From the NCBI GenBank assembly GCA_015492195.1, contig WGFP01000033.1:1-9181 (forward strand): a stretch of 9,181 nucleotides of DNA, read 5' to 3'. Positions within the stretch are counted from its first letter, which is position 1. Every line of letters starts with the position of its first letter. Position numbers and translations under genes: made by a program. The notes beneath the pieces are model-generated. The model saw only the letters and a list, made by a program, of their open reading frames with translations, made no database searches and had not been told where the DNA came from. Source of the stretch: Acidiferrobacterales bacterium. Its GTDB lineage: Bacteria > Pseudomonadota > Gammaproteobacteria > Acidiferrobacterales > Sulfurifustaceae. Below are positions 1-7,344 of this stretch, in pieces.

Positions 1-491
1 CAGCGCGTGCAGTGGATGCAGCGCGTCATGAATGTGGTGATAAGCGGGCCGATATCCTTGTCCGGCACCACGCGCTTGCCTTCGGCATAGCGCGAGACGT
101 CCTTGCCATAGCCGATGGCCTGATCCTGCAACGGGCACTCGCCGCCCTGGTCGCAGATCGGGCAATCGAGGGGATGGTTGATCAACAGAAATTCCATGGT
201 TCCTTTCTGCGCATCGCGCGCCTTCTCGGAACGGGTGTACACCTTCATGCCGTCCATCACCGGCGTCGCGCAGGCCGGCAACGGCTTCGGGGCCTTCTCC
301 ACTTCCACCAGGCACATGCGACAGTTGGCGGCGATGGACAAATGCTTGTGGTAGCAGAAACGCGGGATGTAGATGCCCGCCGCGTCCGTGGCCTGGATCA
401 GCATGGCGCCCTTGGGCGCCTGAATGGACTTGCCGTCCACCTCGATGGTGACCATGTCCGGAGCGGCCTTGGCTTCTTGCTTGGCGCTCAT
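1..491 (-). CDS. nuoG: NADH-quinone oxidoreductase subunit G, N-terminal part (cut by window edge)
   Basis: This is the large iron-sulfur subunit of the peripheral arm of complex I, which passes electrons from the NuoE/NuoF module towards NuoB. About 163 residues are visible, starting MSAKQEAKAAPDMVTIEVDG; the gene runs off the left edge. The ferredoxin-like domain has the [2Fe-2S] ligands C46, C57, C60 and C74. It is followed by the His-ligated [4Fe-4S] motif H106-x3-C110-x2-C113-x5-C119. C158 and C161 begin the next [4Fe-4S] motif (IHCTRC) where the window stops. The ATG at 489-491 overlaps the nuoF stop in an ATGA arrangement, which suggests translational coupling. No lesion is seen in the visible part. 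Whether the molybdopterin-like C-terminal domain is complete cannot be judged here. Confidence 0.96.
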   Translation of the reverse strand, partial: MSAKQEAKAAPDMVTIEVDGKSIQAPKGAMLIQATDAAGIYIPRFCYHKHLSIAANCRMCLVEVEKAPKPLPACATPVMDGMKVYTRSEKARDAQKGTMEFLLINHPLDCPICDQGGECPLQDQAIGYGKDVSRYAEGKRVVPDKDIGPLITTFMTRCIHCTR

Positions 492-1798
492 CGGGCGGCG
501 CCCCCCGTCATCGGCGGCTCGAATTGGCCGGTGTCCGTCATGCAGCGACCGTGATCAATATGGTATTGAAACTCGTTGTGAAAGTATTTGATGAAACTCT
601 GCACCGGCCAGGCGGCGGCATCGCCCAGGGCGCAGATGGTGCGGCCCTCGATCTTGCCCGCGACATCCGTCAACATGTCGAGATCCTCCTGCTTGCCCCG
701 GCCGTGTTCGATGCGGTGAATCACCCGGTACATCCAGCCGGTGCCTTCGCGGCACGGCGTGCACTGGCCGCAGGATTCTTCATAATAAAAGTAGGCGATA
801 CGTTCCAGCGCCCGCACCATGCAGGTGGTCTCGTCCATCACGATCACCCCGCCCGAACCCAGCATGGACCCGGCCTTGGCGATCGCGTCGTAGTCCATGG
901 TGAGCTCCATCATCACGTGGCCCGGCAACACCTTGGCCGACGAACCGCCGGGAATGACCGCCTTGAGCCGGTGGCCGTTACGCACGCCGCCCGCCATTTC
1001 CAAAAGCCTGGCGAAGGGCGTGCCGAGCGGGACTTCATAGTTGCCCGGCTTGTTGACGTGGCCCGACACGGAAAACAGTTTCGGCCCGCCGTTATTGGGC
1101 TTGCCGAGATTCAGGAACCAGTCCGGGCCGTTGCGCAGGATGTCCGGCACCGAGGCCAGCGTCTCGGTATTATTAATGGTGGTCGGCCGTCCGAAGAGGC
1201 CGTAGTTGGCCGGAAACGGCGGCTTGAAACGCGGCAGACCCTTCTTGCCCTCGATGGATTCCAGAAGCGCCGTTTCCTCGCCGCAGATGTAGGCGCCGGC
1301 GCCCAAGTGGGTATAGAGGTCGAAATCCACGCCGGACCCCTGGATATTCTTGCCGAGCAGTCCCGCCGCATAGGCCTCTTCCAGCGCCGCCTCGAAGCGT
1401 TCGTAAGGCTCCAAGAATTCACCGCGGATGTAGTTGTAACCCACGGTGGCGCCGATGGCGTACCCGGCGATGGCCATGCCTTCAATCAGCGCATGAGGGT
1501 TGTAGCGCAGGATGTCGCGGTCCTTGCAGGTGCCGGGCTCCCCTTCGTCGGAATTGCAGACGATGTATTTCTGGCCCGGGGCGTTCCGCGGCATGAAGCT
1601 CCATTTGAGGCCCGTGGCGAAACCGGCGCCGCCGCGCCCGCGCAGGGCGGATTTTTTGATGTCCTCGATAATCGACTCCGGCGGCGTCTTCTCCTGAAGA
1701 ATCCTTTTCCAGACGGCGTAGCCGCCCGCACCCTGATAAGTCTCAAGTGTCCAGGGATGCTCCAAGTGCAGGGTCCGGAAGCAGACTTCATTCGCCAT
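488..1798 (-). CDS. nuoF: NADH-quinone oxidoreductase subunit F (NADH- and FMN-binding)
   Basis: This subunit oxidises NADH, passes the electrons to FMN and then into the iron-sulfur chain of complex I on the cytoplasmic side. The 436-residue length is normal for the family. Visible signatures are the glycine-rich nucleotide motif GRGGAGF at residues 54-60, the motif GAGAYICGEETAL at 166-178, and the [4Fe-4S] N3 ligands C343, C346, C349 (ESCGQCTPCR) and C389 (TICALGD). The ATG at 1796-1798 is preceded by GGAG, which lies in the last codons of nuoE about 8 bases from the start. nuoE ends 5 bp upstream and nuoG overlaps the stop by 4 bp, so the three NADH-dehydrogenase-module genes form one tight translational block. 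A long open frame antisense to this gene (524-1858, plus strand) is a codon-bias shadow. Confidence 0.98.
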   Translation of the reverse strand: MANEVCFRTLHLEHPWTLETYQGAGGYAVWKRILQEKTPPESIIEDIKKSALRGRGGAGFATGLKWSFMPRNAPGQKYIVCNSDEGEPGTCKDRDILRYNPHALIEGMAIAGYAIGATVGYNYIRGEFLEPYERFEAALEEAYAAGLLGKNIQGSGVDFDLYTHLGAGAYICGEETALLESIEGKKGLPRFKPPFPANYGLFGRPTTINNTETLASVPDILRNGPDWFLNLGKPNNGGPKLFSVSGHVNKPGNYEVPLGTPFARLLEMAGGVRNGHRLKAVIPGGSSAKVLPGHVMMELTMDYDAIAKAGSMLGSGGVIVMDETTCMVRALERIAYFYYEESCGQCTPCREGTGWMYRVIHRIEHGRGKQEDLDMLTDVAGKIEGRTICALGDAAAWPVQSFIKYFHNEFQYHIDHGRCMTDTGQFEPPMTGGAAR

Positions 1799-1803
1799 GG
1801 CGC

Positions 1804-2313
1804 CTACTCCAACCCCTCGAGAATCTCGTCCAGCTTTTCCGGAGTGAGATGCTCATAATAAGTATCCCCGATCATCATCATCGGGGCGCCGCTGCAGGCC
1901 CCCAGGCATTCCACCTCCTTCAAGGTGTACTTGCCGTCTTTGGTGGTCTCGCCCGGCTTGATGCCGAGCTTTTTCCGGAGATGGGCAACGATATGCTCGG
2001 AGCCGCAAAGCATGCAGGAAATGTTGGTGCACACCCAAAGCTTGTGCCGGCCCACGGGTTTTAAGTCATACATGGAATAAAAGGTCGCCACCTCATAAAC
2101 GGCGATCGGCGGCATCTCCAGGTACGCGGCGACCGCATCCATCAGTTCCGTTGTCAGCCAACCGCCGTTCGCCTTCTGGACGATGCTCAAGGCCGCCATG
2201 ACCGCGGATTGCTTGTGCTCCGGCGGATACTTGGCGATCCAGCGGTCAATCTCGGCCCGGACCTCGTCGGACAAGCGTGTTTCCGATTCGAACTGTAAGC
2301 CGGGCTGTGCCAT
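1804..2313 (-). CDS. nuoE: NADH-quinone oxidoreductase subunit E (24 kDa, [2Fe-2S])
   Basis: This small thioredoxin-like iron-sulfur subunit pairs with NuoF and carries the off-path N1a cluster of complex I. It has 169 residues, a typical length. The four [2Fe-2S] ligands are C95 and C100 (CTNISC) and C136 and C140 (ECLGAC). A helical N-terminal domain precedes them, with the family's AVYEVATFYSMY stretch at about 71-82. The start codon overlaps the nuoD stop by one base (TGATG), and a GGGGAG element lies upstream within the end of nuoD. The gene ends with TAG, and the GGAG that serves nuoF lies just before that stop. Confidence 0.98.
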   Translation of the reverse strand: MAQPGLQFESETRLSDEVRAEIDRWIAKYPPEHKQSAVMAALSIVQKANGGWLTTELMDAVAAYLEMPPIAVYEVATFYSMYDLKPVGRHKLWVCTNISCMLCGSEHIVAHLRKKLGIKPGETTKDGKYTLKEVECLGACSGAPMMMIGDTYYEHLTPEKLDEILEGLE

Positions 2314-3566
2314 CAGCGGTCGATCTCCCCGAACACGATATCCTGCGTGCCGATGATCGCGACGACGTCGGCGATCATGTGCCCGCGCGTCATCTCATCG
2401 AGCGCGGCAAGGTGTGCAAACCCCGGGGCGCGGACCTTTAGCCGGTAAGGTTTATTGGCCCCGTCGGAGATGAGATAGACCCCGAATTCGCCCTTCGGCG
2501 CCTCGACCGCGGCGTAGGTCTCCCCTTCGGGGATGCAATAGCCCTCGGTAAAGAGCTTGAAGTGATGAATAAGCGATTCCATGTTGTCTTTCATCGTTTC
2601 GCGTGCGGGCGGTACAATCTTGTGATCGTCGATGATCACCGGCCCGGGATGTGTGCGCAACCATTCAACACACTGTCGAATGATGCGGTTGCTTTGCCGC
2701 ATTTCCTCGACCCGCACCAGATAGCGGTCGTAGCAATCGCCGTTGACGCCGACGGGGACGTCGAAATCGATTTGATCGTATACTTCGTAGGGTTGCTTCT
2801 TGCGCAGATCCCATTCCACCCCGGAACCCCGCAACATCGGGCCGCTGAAACCAAGTTGCAACGCGCGCTCGGGGGAAACCACCCCGATGCCCACCGTGCG
2901 CTGCTTCCAAATGCGGTTGTCGGTCAACAAGGTTTCGTAGTCATCCACGTACTTCGGGAAACGCTCGGTGAAGTCCCAGATAAAATCGAGCAGCGAACCC
3001 TGGCGGTTTTTGTTCATTCGCGCCACGTCTTTTTCATCGTGCCATTTGGAAGGCTGGTACTGCGGCATGCGGTCCGGCAGGTCGCGATAGACCCCGCCCG
3101 GGCGATAATAAGTCGCGTGCATGCGCGCGCCCGACACGGCTTCGTAGCAGTCGAACAGGTCCTCGCGCTCCCGGAAACAATACAGGAACACGGTCATGGC
3201 GCCGATATCGAGCGCGTGCGTGCCGAGCCACATGAGGTGATTAAGGATGCGCGTGATTTCATCGAACATCACGCGGATGTACTGCGCGCGGACCGGCGGA
3301 GTAACGCCGAGCAGTTTCTCGACCGCCAACACGTAGCCGTGCTCGTTGCACATCATGGATACGTAATCGAGCCGGTCCATGTAGCCGATGGTCTGATTGT
3401 ACGGTTTGCTCTCGGCCAGTTTTTCCGTCGCGCGGTGCAGCAGGCCGATGTGCGGGTCGGCGCGCTGGATCACCTCGCCGTCCAGTTCCAGCACCAGGCG
3501 CAGCACGCCGTGCGCCGCCGGGTGCTGTGGGCCAAAGTTCATCGTGTAGTTGCGAATCTCAGCCAT
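2313..3566 (-). CDS. nuoD: NADH-quinone oxidoreductase subunit D (49 kDa, quinone-binding)
   Basis: NuoD forms, with NuoB, the quinone-reduction pocket at the foot of the peripheral arm of complex I. I place the start at ATG 3564-3566 (MAEIRNYTMNFGPQHPAAHG), which gives 417 residues and matches the family N-terminus. The frame extends 9 codons further upstream, but those residues are not family-like. By alignment to the Thermus Nqo4 pocket residues His38 and Tyr87, the equivalents here are H19 (in PQHPAAHGVLR) and Y68 (in MDRLDY). Conserved blocks DPHIGLLHR (37-45) and MRGSG-type LRGSGVEWDLR (245-255) are present. A GAGAG precedes the ATG, though at short spacing. Unlike other junctions of the operon, 170 bp separate it from nuoC. 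The protein is not fused to NuoC, in contrast to enterobacteria. Confidence 0.97.
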   Translation of the reverse strand: MAEIRNYTMNFGPQHPAAHGVLRLVLELDGEVIQRADPHIGLLHRATEKLAESKPYNQTIGYMDRLDYVSMMCNEHGYVLAVEKLLGVTPPVRAQYIRVMFDEITRILNHLMWLGTHALDIGAMTVFLYCFREREDLFDCYEAVSGARMHATYYRPGGVYRDLPDRMPQYQPSKWHDEKDVARMNKNRQGSLLDFIWDFTERFPKYVDDYETLLTDNRIWKQRTVGIGVVSPERALQLGFSGPMLRGSGVEWDLRKKQPYEVYDQIDFDVPVGVNGDCYDRYLVRVEEMRQSNRIIRQCVEWLRTHPGPVIIDDHKIVPPARETMKDNMESLIHHFKLFTEGYCIPEGETYAAVEAPKGEFGVYLISDGANKPYRLKVRAPGFAHLAALDEMTRGHMIADVVAIIGTQDIVFGEIDR

Positions 3567-3736
3567 AACTCTCAATTTCTGGCATGGGCACAAATGTCGA
3601 ACGGACCGGGCACACCATATGGGGTTTTAATCCCCCCTTGGTCAAGCTGAGCCCCAAGCGCAGCCAGCAACCGGTCAGCCACCCGCAATTAGCATTTAAA
3701 CCTCGACGGCGGCTCAATAAAATGAAACTCATATTC
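3567..3736. repeat. nuoC-nuoD intergenic segment with repeat-like sequence
   Basis: This gap of 170 bp interrupts an otherwise compact operon. On the minus strand it contains a 24-base block (about 3636-3659) that reads GG-GCTC-GCTTGAC-AAGGGG-G. The block matches, at 20 of 24 bases, a block on the same strand at about 7542-7565. Next to it a GGGG stem with a TTTTAAT loop pairs with CCCC (about 3621-3638). The part nearest nuoC is AT-rich. An open frame of about 57 codons runs through the gap on the minus strand and ends across the nuoD start, but it looks like no known protein. I read the gap as an insertion remnant of an interspersed repeat family, which is an inference. Confidence 0.5.
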
Positions 3737-4363
3737 TCAATCACGCCCAAAGCCCTCCTCCCGTATCACCCGCGGCACCAGCACGCGGGGCTCGATGGAC
3801 ACCGGCTGATAGATGACGCGCTGCTTCTCGGCGTCGTAACGCATCTCCACCTGACCGATGAGCGGGAAATCCTTGCGGAACGGATGACCGACAAAACCGT
3901 AATCGGTCAGAATCCGGCGCAGGTCCGGATGGCCTTCGAACACGATACCGAAGAGGTCAAACGCCTCGCGCTCAAACCAGTTGGCCGAATTCCAGATTTC
4001 AACCACGGAGGCGATCATCGGCATCTCATCATCCAGAAATGCCCGTAACCGCAGGCGGCGGTTGTGCTTGAGCGACAACAGGTGATACACCACGGCAAAA
4101 CGCGGGCCGCGCCAGGTACGGCCAGGCGCTTCTTTCCCGTAGTTCAGGTAATCCACGCCGCAAAGATCCATCAACTGTTCATAAGCAAACGCGGGATCAT
4201 CACGCAGGGTGCGGCATACATTGAGCACGTCCTCGCGCCGGATCTCGAGCGTCGGTCCCCCGGGGCCCTCTAAGACATTGGTCACCGCTTCGCCGAACGT
4301 CTCCCTGGCGTGGGCGGCAACAGCATCTGGAGCATTCCCCGCGGAGGGGAGTGAATCATTCAT
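3737..4363 (-). CDS. nuoC: NADH-quinone oxidoreductase subunit C (30 kDa)
   Basis: This structural subunit of the connecting arm of complex I packs against NuoD and carries no cofactor. It has 208 residues, within the range for stand-alone NuoC. The 30-kDa-subunit signature spans about residues 131-167 (EREAFDLFGIVFEGHPDLRR and following, ending GHPFRKDFP). The ATG at 4361-4363 has GAGGGA about 10 bases upstream and lies 21 bp after the nuoB stop. The N-terminal 20 residues are low in conservation, so a slightly later start cannot be excluded. The downstream gap to nuoD is unusual. Confidence 0.97.
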   Translation of the reverse strand: MNDSLPSAGNAPDAVAAHARETFGEAVTNVLEGPGGPTLEIRREDVLNVCRTLRDDPAFAYEQLMDLCGVDYLNYGKEAPGRTWRGPRFAVVYHLLSLKHNRRLRLRAFLDDEMPMIASVVEIWNSANWFEREAFDLFGIVFEGHPDLRRILTDYGFVGHPFRKDFPLIGQVEMRYDAEKQRVIYQPVSIEPRVLVPRVIREEGFGRD

Positions 4364-4384
4364 AATCCGGATTCCCTCTGTGGT

Positions 4385-4861
4385 TCAACGGGCGATGGTG
4401 TGGGTGCGCTTGATTTTGTTCTGCAGTTGGATGATGCCGTAGAGCAAGGCCTCGGCCGTGGGCGGACAGCCGGGCACATATACATCCACCGGAATAATCC
4501 GGTCGCAGCCGCGTACGACCGAGTAGGAATAATGATAGTAACCGCCGCCGTTGGCGCAGGACCCCATGGAAATCACCCAGCGCGGCTCGGCCATTTGATC
4601 GTAAACCTTGCGCAGGGCCGGTGCCATTTTGTTGACCAAGGTGCCGGCGACAATCATCACGTCGGATTGTCTCGGGCTTGGACGGAACACCATGCCAAAG
4701 CGGTCCATGTCGTAACGCGCGGCCGCGGCGTGCATCATCTCCACCGCGCAACAGGCCAATCCAAAGGTCATCGGCCACAACGAACCCGTGCGGGCGGCAT
4801 TGATCAGCGTGTCCGCCTGCGTGGTGACCCAACCCCTTTCGAGAAAGCCCTCTATTCCCAT
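4385..4861 (-). CDS. nuoB: NADH-quinone oxidoreductase subunit B ([4Fe-4S] N2)
   Basis: NuoB carries cluster N2, the last iron-sulfur centre before quinone. Starting at ATG 4859-4861 it has 158 residues, beginning MGIEGFLERGW like the family. The frame is open for 7 more codons upstream, but these overlap nuoA further and are not conserved. N2 ligands are the adjacent pair C37-C38 (LACCAVEMMH), C102 (MGSCANGGGYY) and C132 (VPGCPPT). The gene overlaps the end of nuoA by 10 bp (4852-4861), so coupled translation is likely. The usual GTLCNKM motif reads GTLVNKM here; that Cys is not a cluster ligand. Confidence 0.98.
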   Translation of the reverse strand: MGIEGFLERGWVTTQADTLINAARTGSLWPMTFGLACCAVEMMHAAAARYDMDRFGMVFRPSPRQSDVMIVAGTLVNKMAPALRKVYDQMAEPRWVISMGSCANGGGYYHYSYSVVRGCDRIIPVDVYVPGCPPTAEALLYGIIQLQNKIKRTHTIAR

Positions 4862-5208
4862 TCCAGCGCACCCTTCTTCCATTCATAGATAAAACCGATC
4901 ACCAGAATGCCGAGAAACAGCATCATGGAAAGAAACCCGAACATGCCGATTTCCCGCAGCACCACCGCCCACGGGAAAAGAAAGGCGATCTCAAGATCGA
5001 AAATGATGAAAAGGATCGCCACGAGGTAGTACCGCACGTCGAACTTCATGCGCGAGTCCTCGAAGGCCTCAAAGCCGCATTCGTAAGGGGAAAGTTTTTC
5101 GCTATCGGGGCGATGGGGCCCCAGCATCCGGCCCATCATCATCATGACGCCGCCGATGAACACGGCAACTCCGATAAAAATCAGAATGGGGAGGTAATTT
5201 TGCAGCAT
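4852..5208 (-). CDS. nuoA: NADH-quinone oxidoreductase subunit A
   Basis: This small membrane subunit of complex I sits where the membrane and peripheral arms meet. I choose ATG 5206-5208 (MLQNYLPILIF, 118 residues) over the GTG two codons upstream, because the family starts this way and AGGG lies 5 bases before the ATG. Three membrane segments are visible at about 6-28, 61-80 and 88-108. The conserved loop motif PYECGFE is at 41-47, with YLVAILFIIFDLEIAFLFPW opening the second segment. It is the first gene of the nuo operon, about 50 bases downstream of the proposed transcription start. Confidence 0.97.
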   Translation of the reverse strand: MLQNYLPILIFIGVAVFIGGVMMMMGRMLGPHRPDSEKLSPYECGFEAFEDSRMKFDVRYYLVAILFIIFDLEIAFLFPWAVVLREIGMFGFLSMMLFLGILVIGFIYEWKKGALEWE

Positions 5209-5265
5209 CTGCACCCTGTTGCCTGCAAGTTAACTGCGCGCGAGGCCGATTAAAGTTCGTCGGCG

Positions 5266-5295
5266 AGTCTAGGCATCGGGTACCGCAAAAGTCAA
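5266..5295 (-). promoter_or_regulatory. Probable sigma70 promoter of the nuo operon
   Basis: On the minus strand TTGACT (5290-5295) and TAGACT (5266-5271) are separated by 18 bp. This gives a start near 5259 and an untranslated leader of about 50 bases before nuoA. It is the best -35/-10 pair in the 180 bp between the tRNA and nuoA. I saw no strong terminator between the tRNA and this promoter, so read-through from tpiA-secG-tRNA could also contribute. Confidence 0.55.
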
Positions 5296-5388
5296 GCCGG
5301 CATCAATCGTACATTACATTAACTTTCAGATGGTTATACAACTTTTGAGGGCATAAAAAATGCCTATCAAAATGATTAAAACAGCCAT

Positions 5389-5473
5389 TGGTGCCGAAGG
5401 CGGGACTCGAACCCGCACGGCTTTCACCACCGCCCCCTCAAGACGGCGTGTCTACCAATTCCACCACTTCGGC
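5389..5473 (-). tRNA. tRNA-Leu (anticodon GAG)
   Basis: The 85-nt gene folds as a class II tRNA. The acceptor stem is GCCGAAG/CTTCGGC, with discriminator A and an encoded CCA at 5389-5391. The anticodon stem CCGTC/GGCGG holds the loop TTGAGGG, so the anticodon is GAG, which reads CUC and CUU. There is a long variable arm closed by GGT-GAAA-GCC and a T arm GCGGG-TTCGAGT-CCCGC. It lies between secG and nuoA in the same orientation, as in many proteobacteria (E. coli leuU also follows secG), and it is probably processed from the secG transcript. Confidence 0.97.
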
Positions 5474-5489
5474 ATTTGTAAAACGCGTC

Positions 5490-5562
5490 GGACAAGACTT
5501 ACAGATCTCGCAGGATTCACGGATTTTAACTCCTGCCCTGCAAATCCCGTCAATCCCGTCTG
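5490..5562. repeat. Imperfect inverted repeat between secG and tRNA-Leu
   Basis: The plus strand has GCAGGATTCACGGATTTT at 5510-5527 facing AAATCCCGTCAATCCCGTC at 5543-5561. The two form an imperfect long hairpin. The right arm also contains the direct repeat AATCCCGTC twice. Strings of AATCC(C/T)GT units in both orientations recur in intergenic DNA of many unrelated bacteria, from memory. The segment may be such a dispersed repeat, or may act as an RNA spacer or terminator remnant after secG. No U-run follows the stem, so an intrinsic terminator is not supported. Confidence 0.5.
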
Positions 5563-5563
5563 T

Positions 5564-5923
5564 TTATTTAGGCACTTCCGGTACTTTTGTCGGCTTGGGG
5601 CCGCTGGGAACCTCGGGCACCGGGGGAGTCGCCGGTTTGGGAGGCGCGGGCGCTTCAGTGGTATCGGGAATGGCCACGCTTTTCGGTTCCACTTGGCGCG
5701 TGGATAAATACGCAATCGTCATGTTGGCGAGAAAAAAAATCGCCGCCAGTACCGCCGTTGTCCGGGTCAGAAAGTTGGCTGAACCCCGGCTGCCGAAGAA
5801 GGTTTGCGAGGCGCCGCTCCCGAATGCCGCACCGATATCCGCCCCTTTGCCCTGCTGCAACAGAACCAAGACAACAAGACCCACGGCAGCCAGAATATCC
5901 ACCACTAAAACAATGTCATTCAC
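5564..5923 (-). CDS. secG: Preprotein translocase subunit SecG
   Basis: SecG is the auxiliary membrane subunit of the SecYEG protein-export channel. It has 119 residues with two membrane segments (about 3-23 and 54-74). Between them lies the conserved cytoplasmic loop LLQQGKGADIGAAFGSG followed by QTFFGSRGSANFLTR. The C-terminal tail (about 79-119) is rich in proline, lysine and alanine, as in other proteobacterial SecG proteins. The start is GTG at 5921-5923, supported by GGAG 9 bases upstream; no in-frame ATG fits. tpiA ends 36 bp upstream, so the pair is probably co-transcribed. Confidence 0.96.
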   Translation of the reverse strand: MNDIVLVVDILAAVGLVVLVLLQQGKGADIGAAFGSGASQTFFGSRGSANFLTRTTAVLAAIFFLANMTIAYLSTRQVEPKSVAIPDTTEAPAPPKPATPPVPEVPSGPKPTKVPEVPK

Positions 5924-5959
5924 CGTTTATTGCTCCGATACACACGAATGCGTCAACCG

Positions 5960-6715
5960 TTACTCGGCGGCGCGACAGATGGTCAGAAATTCTTCCGCTT
6001 TCAACGACGCCCCGCCGATCAAACCGCCGTCAATATCCGCCTGGCCGAACAGCTCCTTGGCGTTCGACCCCTTGACGCTGCCGCCATAAAGAATGCGCAA
6101 ATTATCCGCCACTTTGCCGTCTTTTGCAGCCAGTTTACCCCGGATAAAGCGGTGCACCTCCTGCGCCTGCTCGGGCGTGGCGGTTTTGCCGGTGCCAATG
6201 GCCCAAACCGGCTCATAGGCAAGCACCGCGTTTTTGAATCCGTCGATGCCGTGCGCCGCCAGCACCGCATCCAGCTGCCGGGCCACGACGGCCTCCGTTT
6301 GCCCCGCCTCCCGTTCCTCAAGGGTCTCTCCGATACAGAGGATCGGCGTCAGGCCGGCCGCGTGGGCGGCGCCAAATTTCTCCGCCACCAGCCCGTCGTC
6401 TTCATGATAATAGGTGCGCCGCTCCGAATGGCCGATGATGACGTACGTGCAGCCGAAGTCTTTAAGCATTGGCCCGGAGACCTCACCGGTATAGGCGCCG
6501 GAGACATGGGTGTCGAGATTCTGCCCGCCCCAAGGGATGTCATGCCGGCCGGCCAGCTTTTCCGCCACCAGCGGGATCAGGATATACGGGGGGCACAGCA
6601 CCACTTCCGCCTTGGTGACAGAGCCCATGCCCTGCACGATCCCGTCCACCAGGGCCGCGGACTCGGCCCGGCTGCCGTTCATTTTCCAGTTTCCCGCGAC
6701 CATCGGTCGGCGCAT
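5960..6715 (-). CDS. tpiA: Triose-phosphate isomerase
   Basis: This enzyme interconverts dihydroxyacetone phosphate and glyceraldehyde 3-phosphate in glycolysis and gluconeogenesis, as a cytoplasmic TIM-barrel dimer. It has 251 residues, a typical length. Catalytic residues are visible: N9 and K11 (GNWKMNG), H96 (IIGHSERR) and the general base E168 (AYEPVWAIGTG). Phosphate-loop segments ILYGGSVK (208-215) and GGLIGGASL (230-238) are intact. The ATG at 6713-6715 has a strong GAGGAG 6 bases upstream. It is the first gene of the tpiA-secG-tRNA unit. No convincing promoter hexamers were identified upstream, although the 6740-6830 stretch is AT-rich on the appropriate side. Confidence 0.98.
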   Translation of the reverse strand: MRRPMVAGNWKMNGSRAESAALVDGIVQGMGSVTKAEVVLCPPYILIPLVAEKLAGRHDIPWGGQNLDTHVSGAYTGEVSGPMLKDFGCTYVIIGHSERRTYYHEDDGLVAEKFGAAHAAGLTPILCIGETLEEREAGQTEAVVARQLDAVLAAHGIDGFKNAVLAYEPVWAIGTGKTATPEQAQEVHRFIRGKLAAKDGKVADNLRILYGGSVKGSNAKELFGQADIDGGLIGGASLKAEEFLTICRAAE

Positions 6716-6893
6716 CGGATTCTCCTCGTTTTTCCGGCCTAAAAACGGGCGGCATGTTACCGGGCGGCGGGGAATTTAGCAATTATTGGCGAAAAAAGGC
6801 TGGATTAATGAATCCTCAACCTCTCTGTTGGAAAAAACCGGGCTGAGGAATTTGGGTGGTTCGGACAGCTTCTGCTAAGCGTAAACGCTTCAT
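6716..6893. other. Intergenic region upstream of tpiA with small palindrome
   Basis: No gene is seen here. It should contain the tpiA promoter on the minus strand, but I could not choose one pair of hexamers. A palindrome AAGCGT-AA-ACGCTT lies at 6877-6890, just downstream of the stop of the broken HbpS-like gene. It has no following T-run on either strand, so I do not call it a terminator. Confidence 0.5.
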
Positions 6894-7134
6894 TCAATCG
6901 GCGAATTCAAGCGTTTCTTGGACAGCGGCGATGCCGGCTTCGGCGCATTTTTCATCAATCTTGGGGTCGGCCCCGGCCACGGCAACCCCGCCGTAATAAC
7001 CCCCCCGCGCTTTTGTTGGAAATATCAGGCGTTAACGATTCCAGCGTTAGGGTGGGTGGCGCCTCGGCACTGATGGCGATGGTTGCATAAAAAACAAGCG
7101 ACATAGGAAGCAGTGTTATATTTCTTGTTCTCAT
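6894..7134 (-). pseudogene. Broken secreted HbpS/GlcG-like (heme-binding, DUF336 family) gene
   Basis: An ATG at 7132-7134 (GAGG about 9 bases upstream) opens a frame with a signal-peptide-like start (MRTRNITLLPMSLVFYATIA, then SAEA). LTLESLTPDISNK follows, which resembles the first helix of secreted HbpS/GlcG-type proteins. At a run of seven G (about 7004-7010) the frame is lost. In the next frame the sequence continues GGYYGGVAVAGADPKIDEKC and AEAGIAAVQETLEFAD to a TGA at 6894-6896, like the C-terminal end of that family. Removing one G restores a 79-residue frame. Full-length members have about 130-170 residues, so roughly 70-80 central residues are also missing. The family assignment rests on remembered motifs. 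A sequencing slip in the G-run could explain the frameshift but not the deletion. Confidence 0.6.
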
Positions 7135-7344
7135 GCGTCTACACCTCATTCTACTTTCAATGCGCCATTTGTTAAGAGTAGTCACATCAAACTTAAGACA
7201 CTCACTGTAACATTGCTGCTCTTTGACGCCAAAAACCTGATTTTATTGTCGCGAAATGTACATTGTGAAAACAATGGGGATAGATTGAACTTACCCCCTT
7301 TCGGAATCTCTTCTTCGCAACAGTCACAGTAACGCACACTGTTC
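7135..7344. other. AT-rich intergenic stretch with a GAAA-capped hairpin
   Basis: No credible gene is seen in this stretch. A perfect stem CATTGT-GAAA-ACAATG lies at 7261-7276 (plus strand; a GNRA-type loop in RNA from that strand). A 64-codon frame on the minus strand (7202-7396) has no recognisable features and is not called. The base composition is clearly more AT-rich than the nuo genes. Confidence 0.4.

Noticed and set aside
524..1858. 444-codon open frame on the plus strand
   Set aside because: It is antisense to intact nuoF with all cofactor motifs; the frame is a shadow of codon bias and its translation resembles no family.
2562..3650. 362-codon open frame on the plus strand
   Set aside because: It is antisense to intact nuoD and low in recognisable motifs, so again a shadow.
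3559..3750. Possible small gene between nuoC and nuoD (minus strand, about 57 codons from an internal ATG)
   Set aside because: The predicted peptide matches nothing known, has no clear ribosome site, and overlaps a block that is repeated elsewhere in the window.
5346..5366. GGCAT/ATGCC hairpin as terminator after tRNA-Leu
   Set aside because: The stem is only 5 bp, the A/T run is in the loop and no T-run follows on the minus strand.
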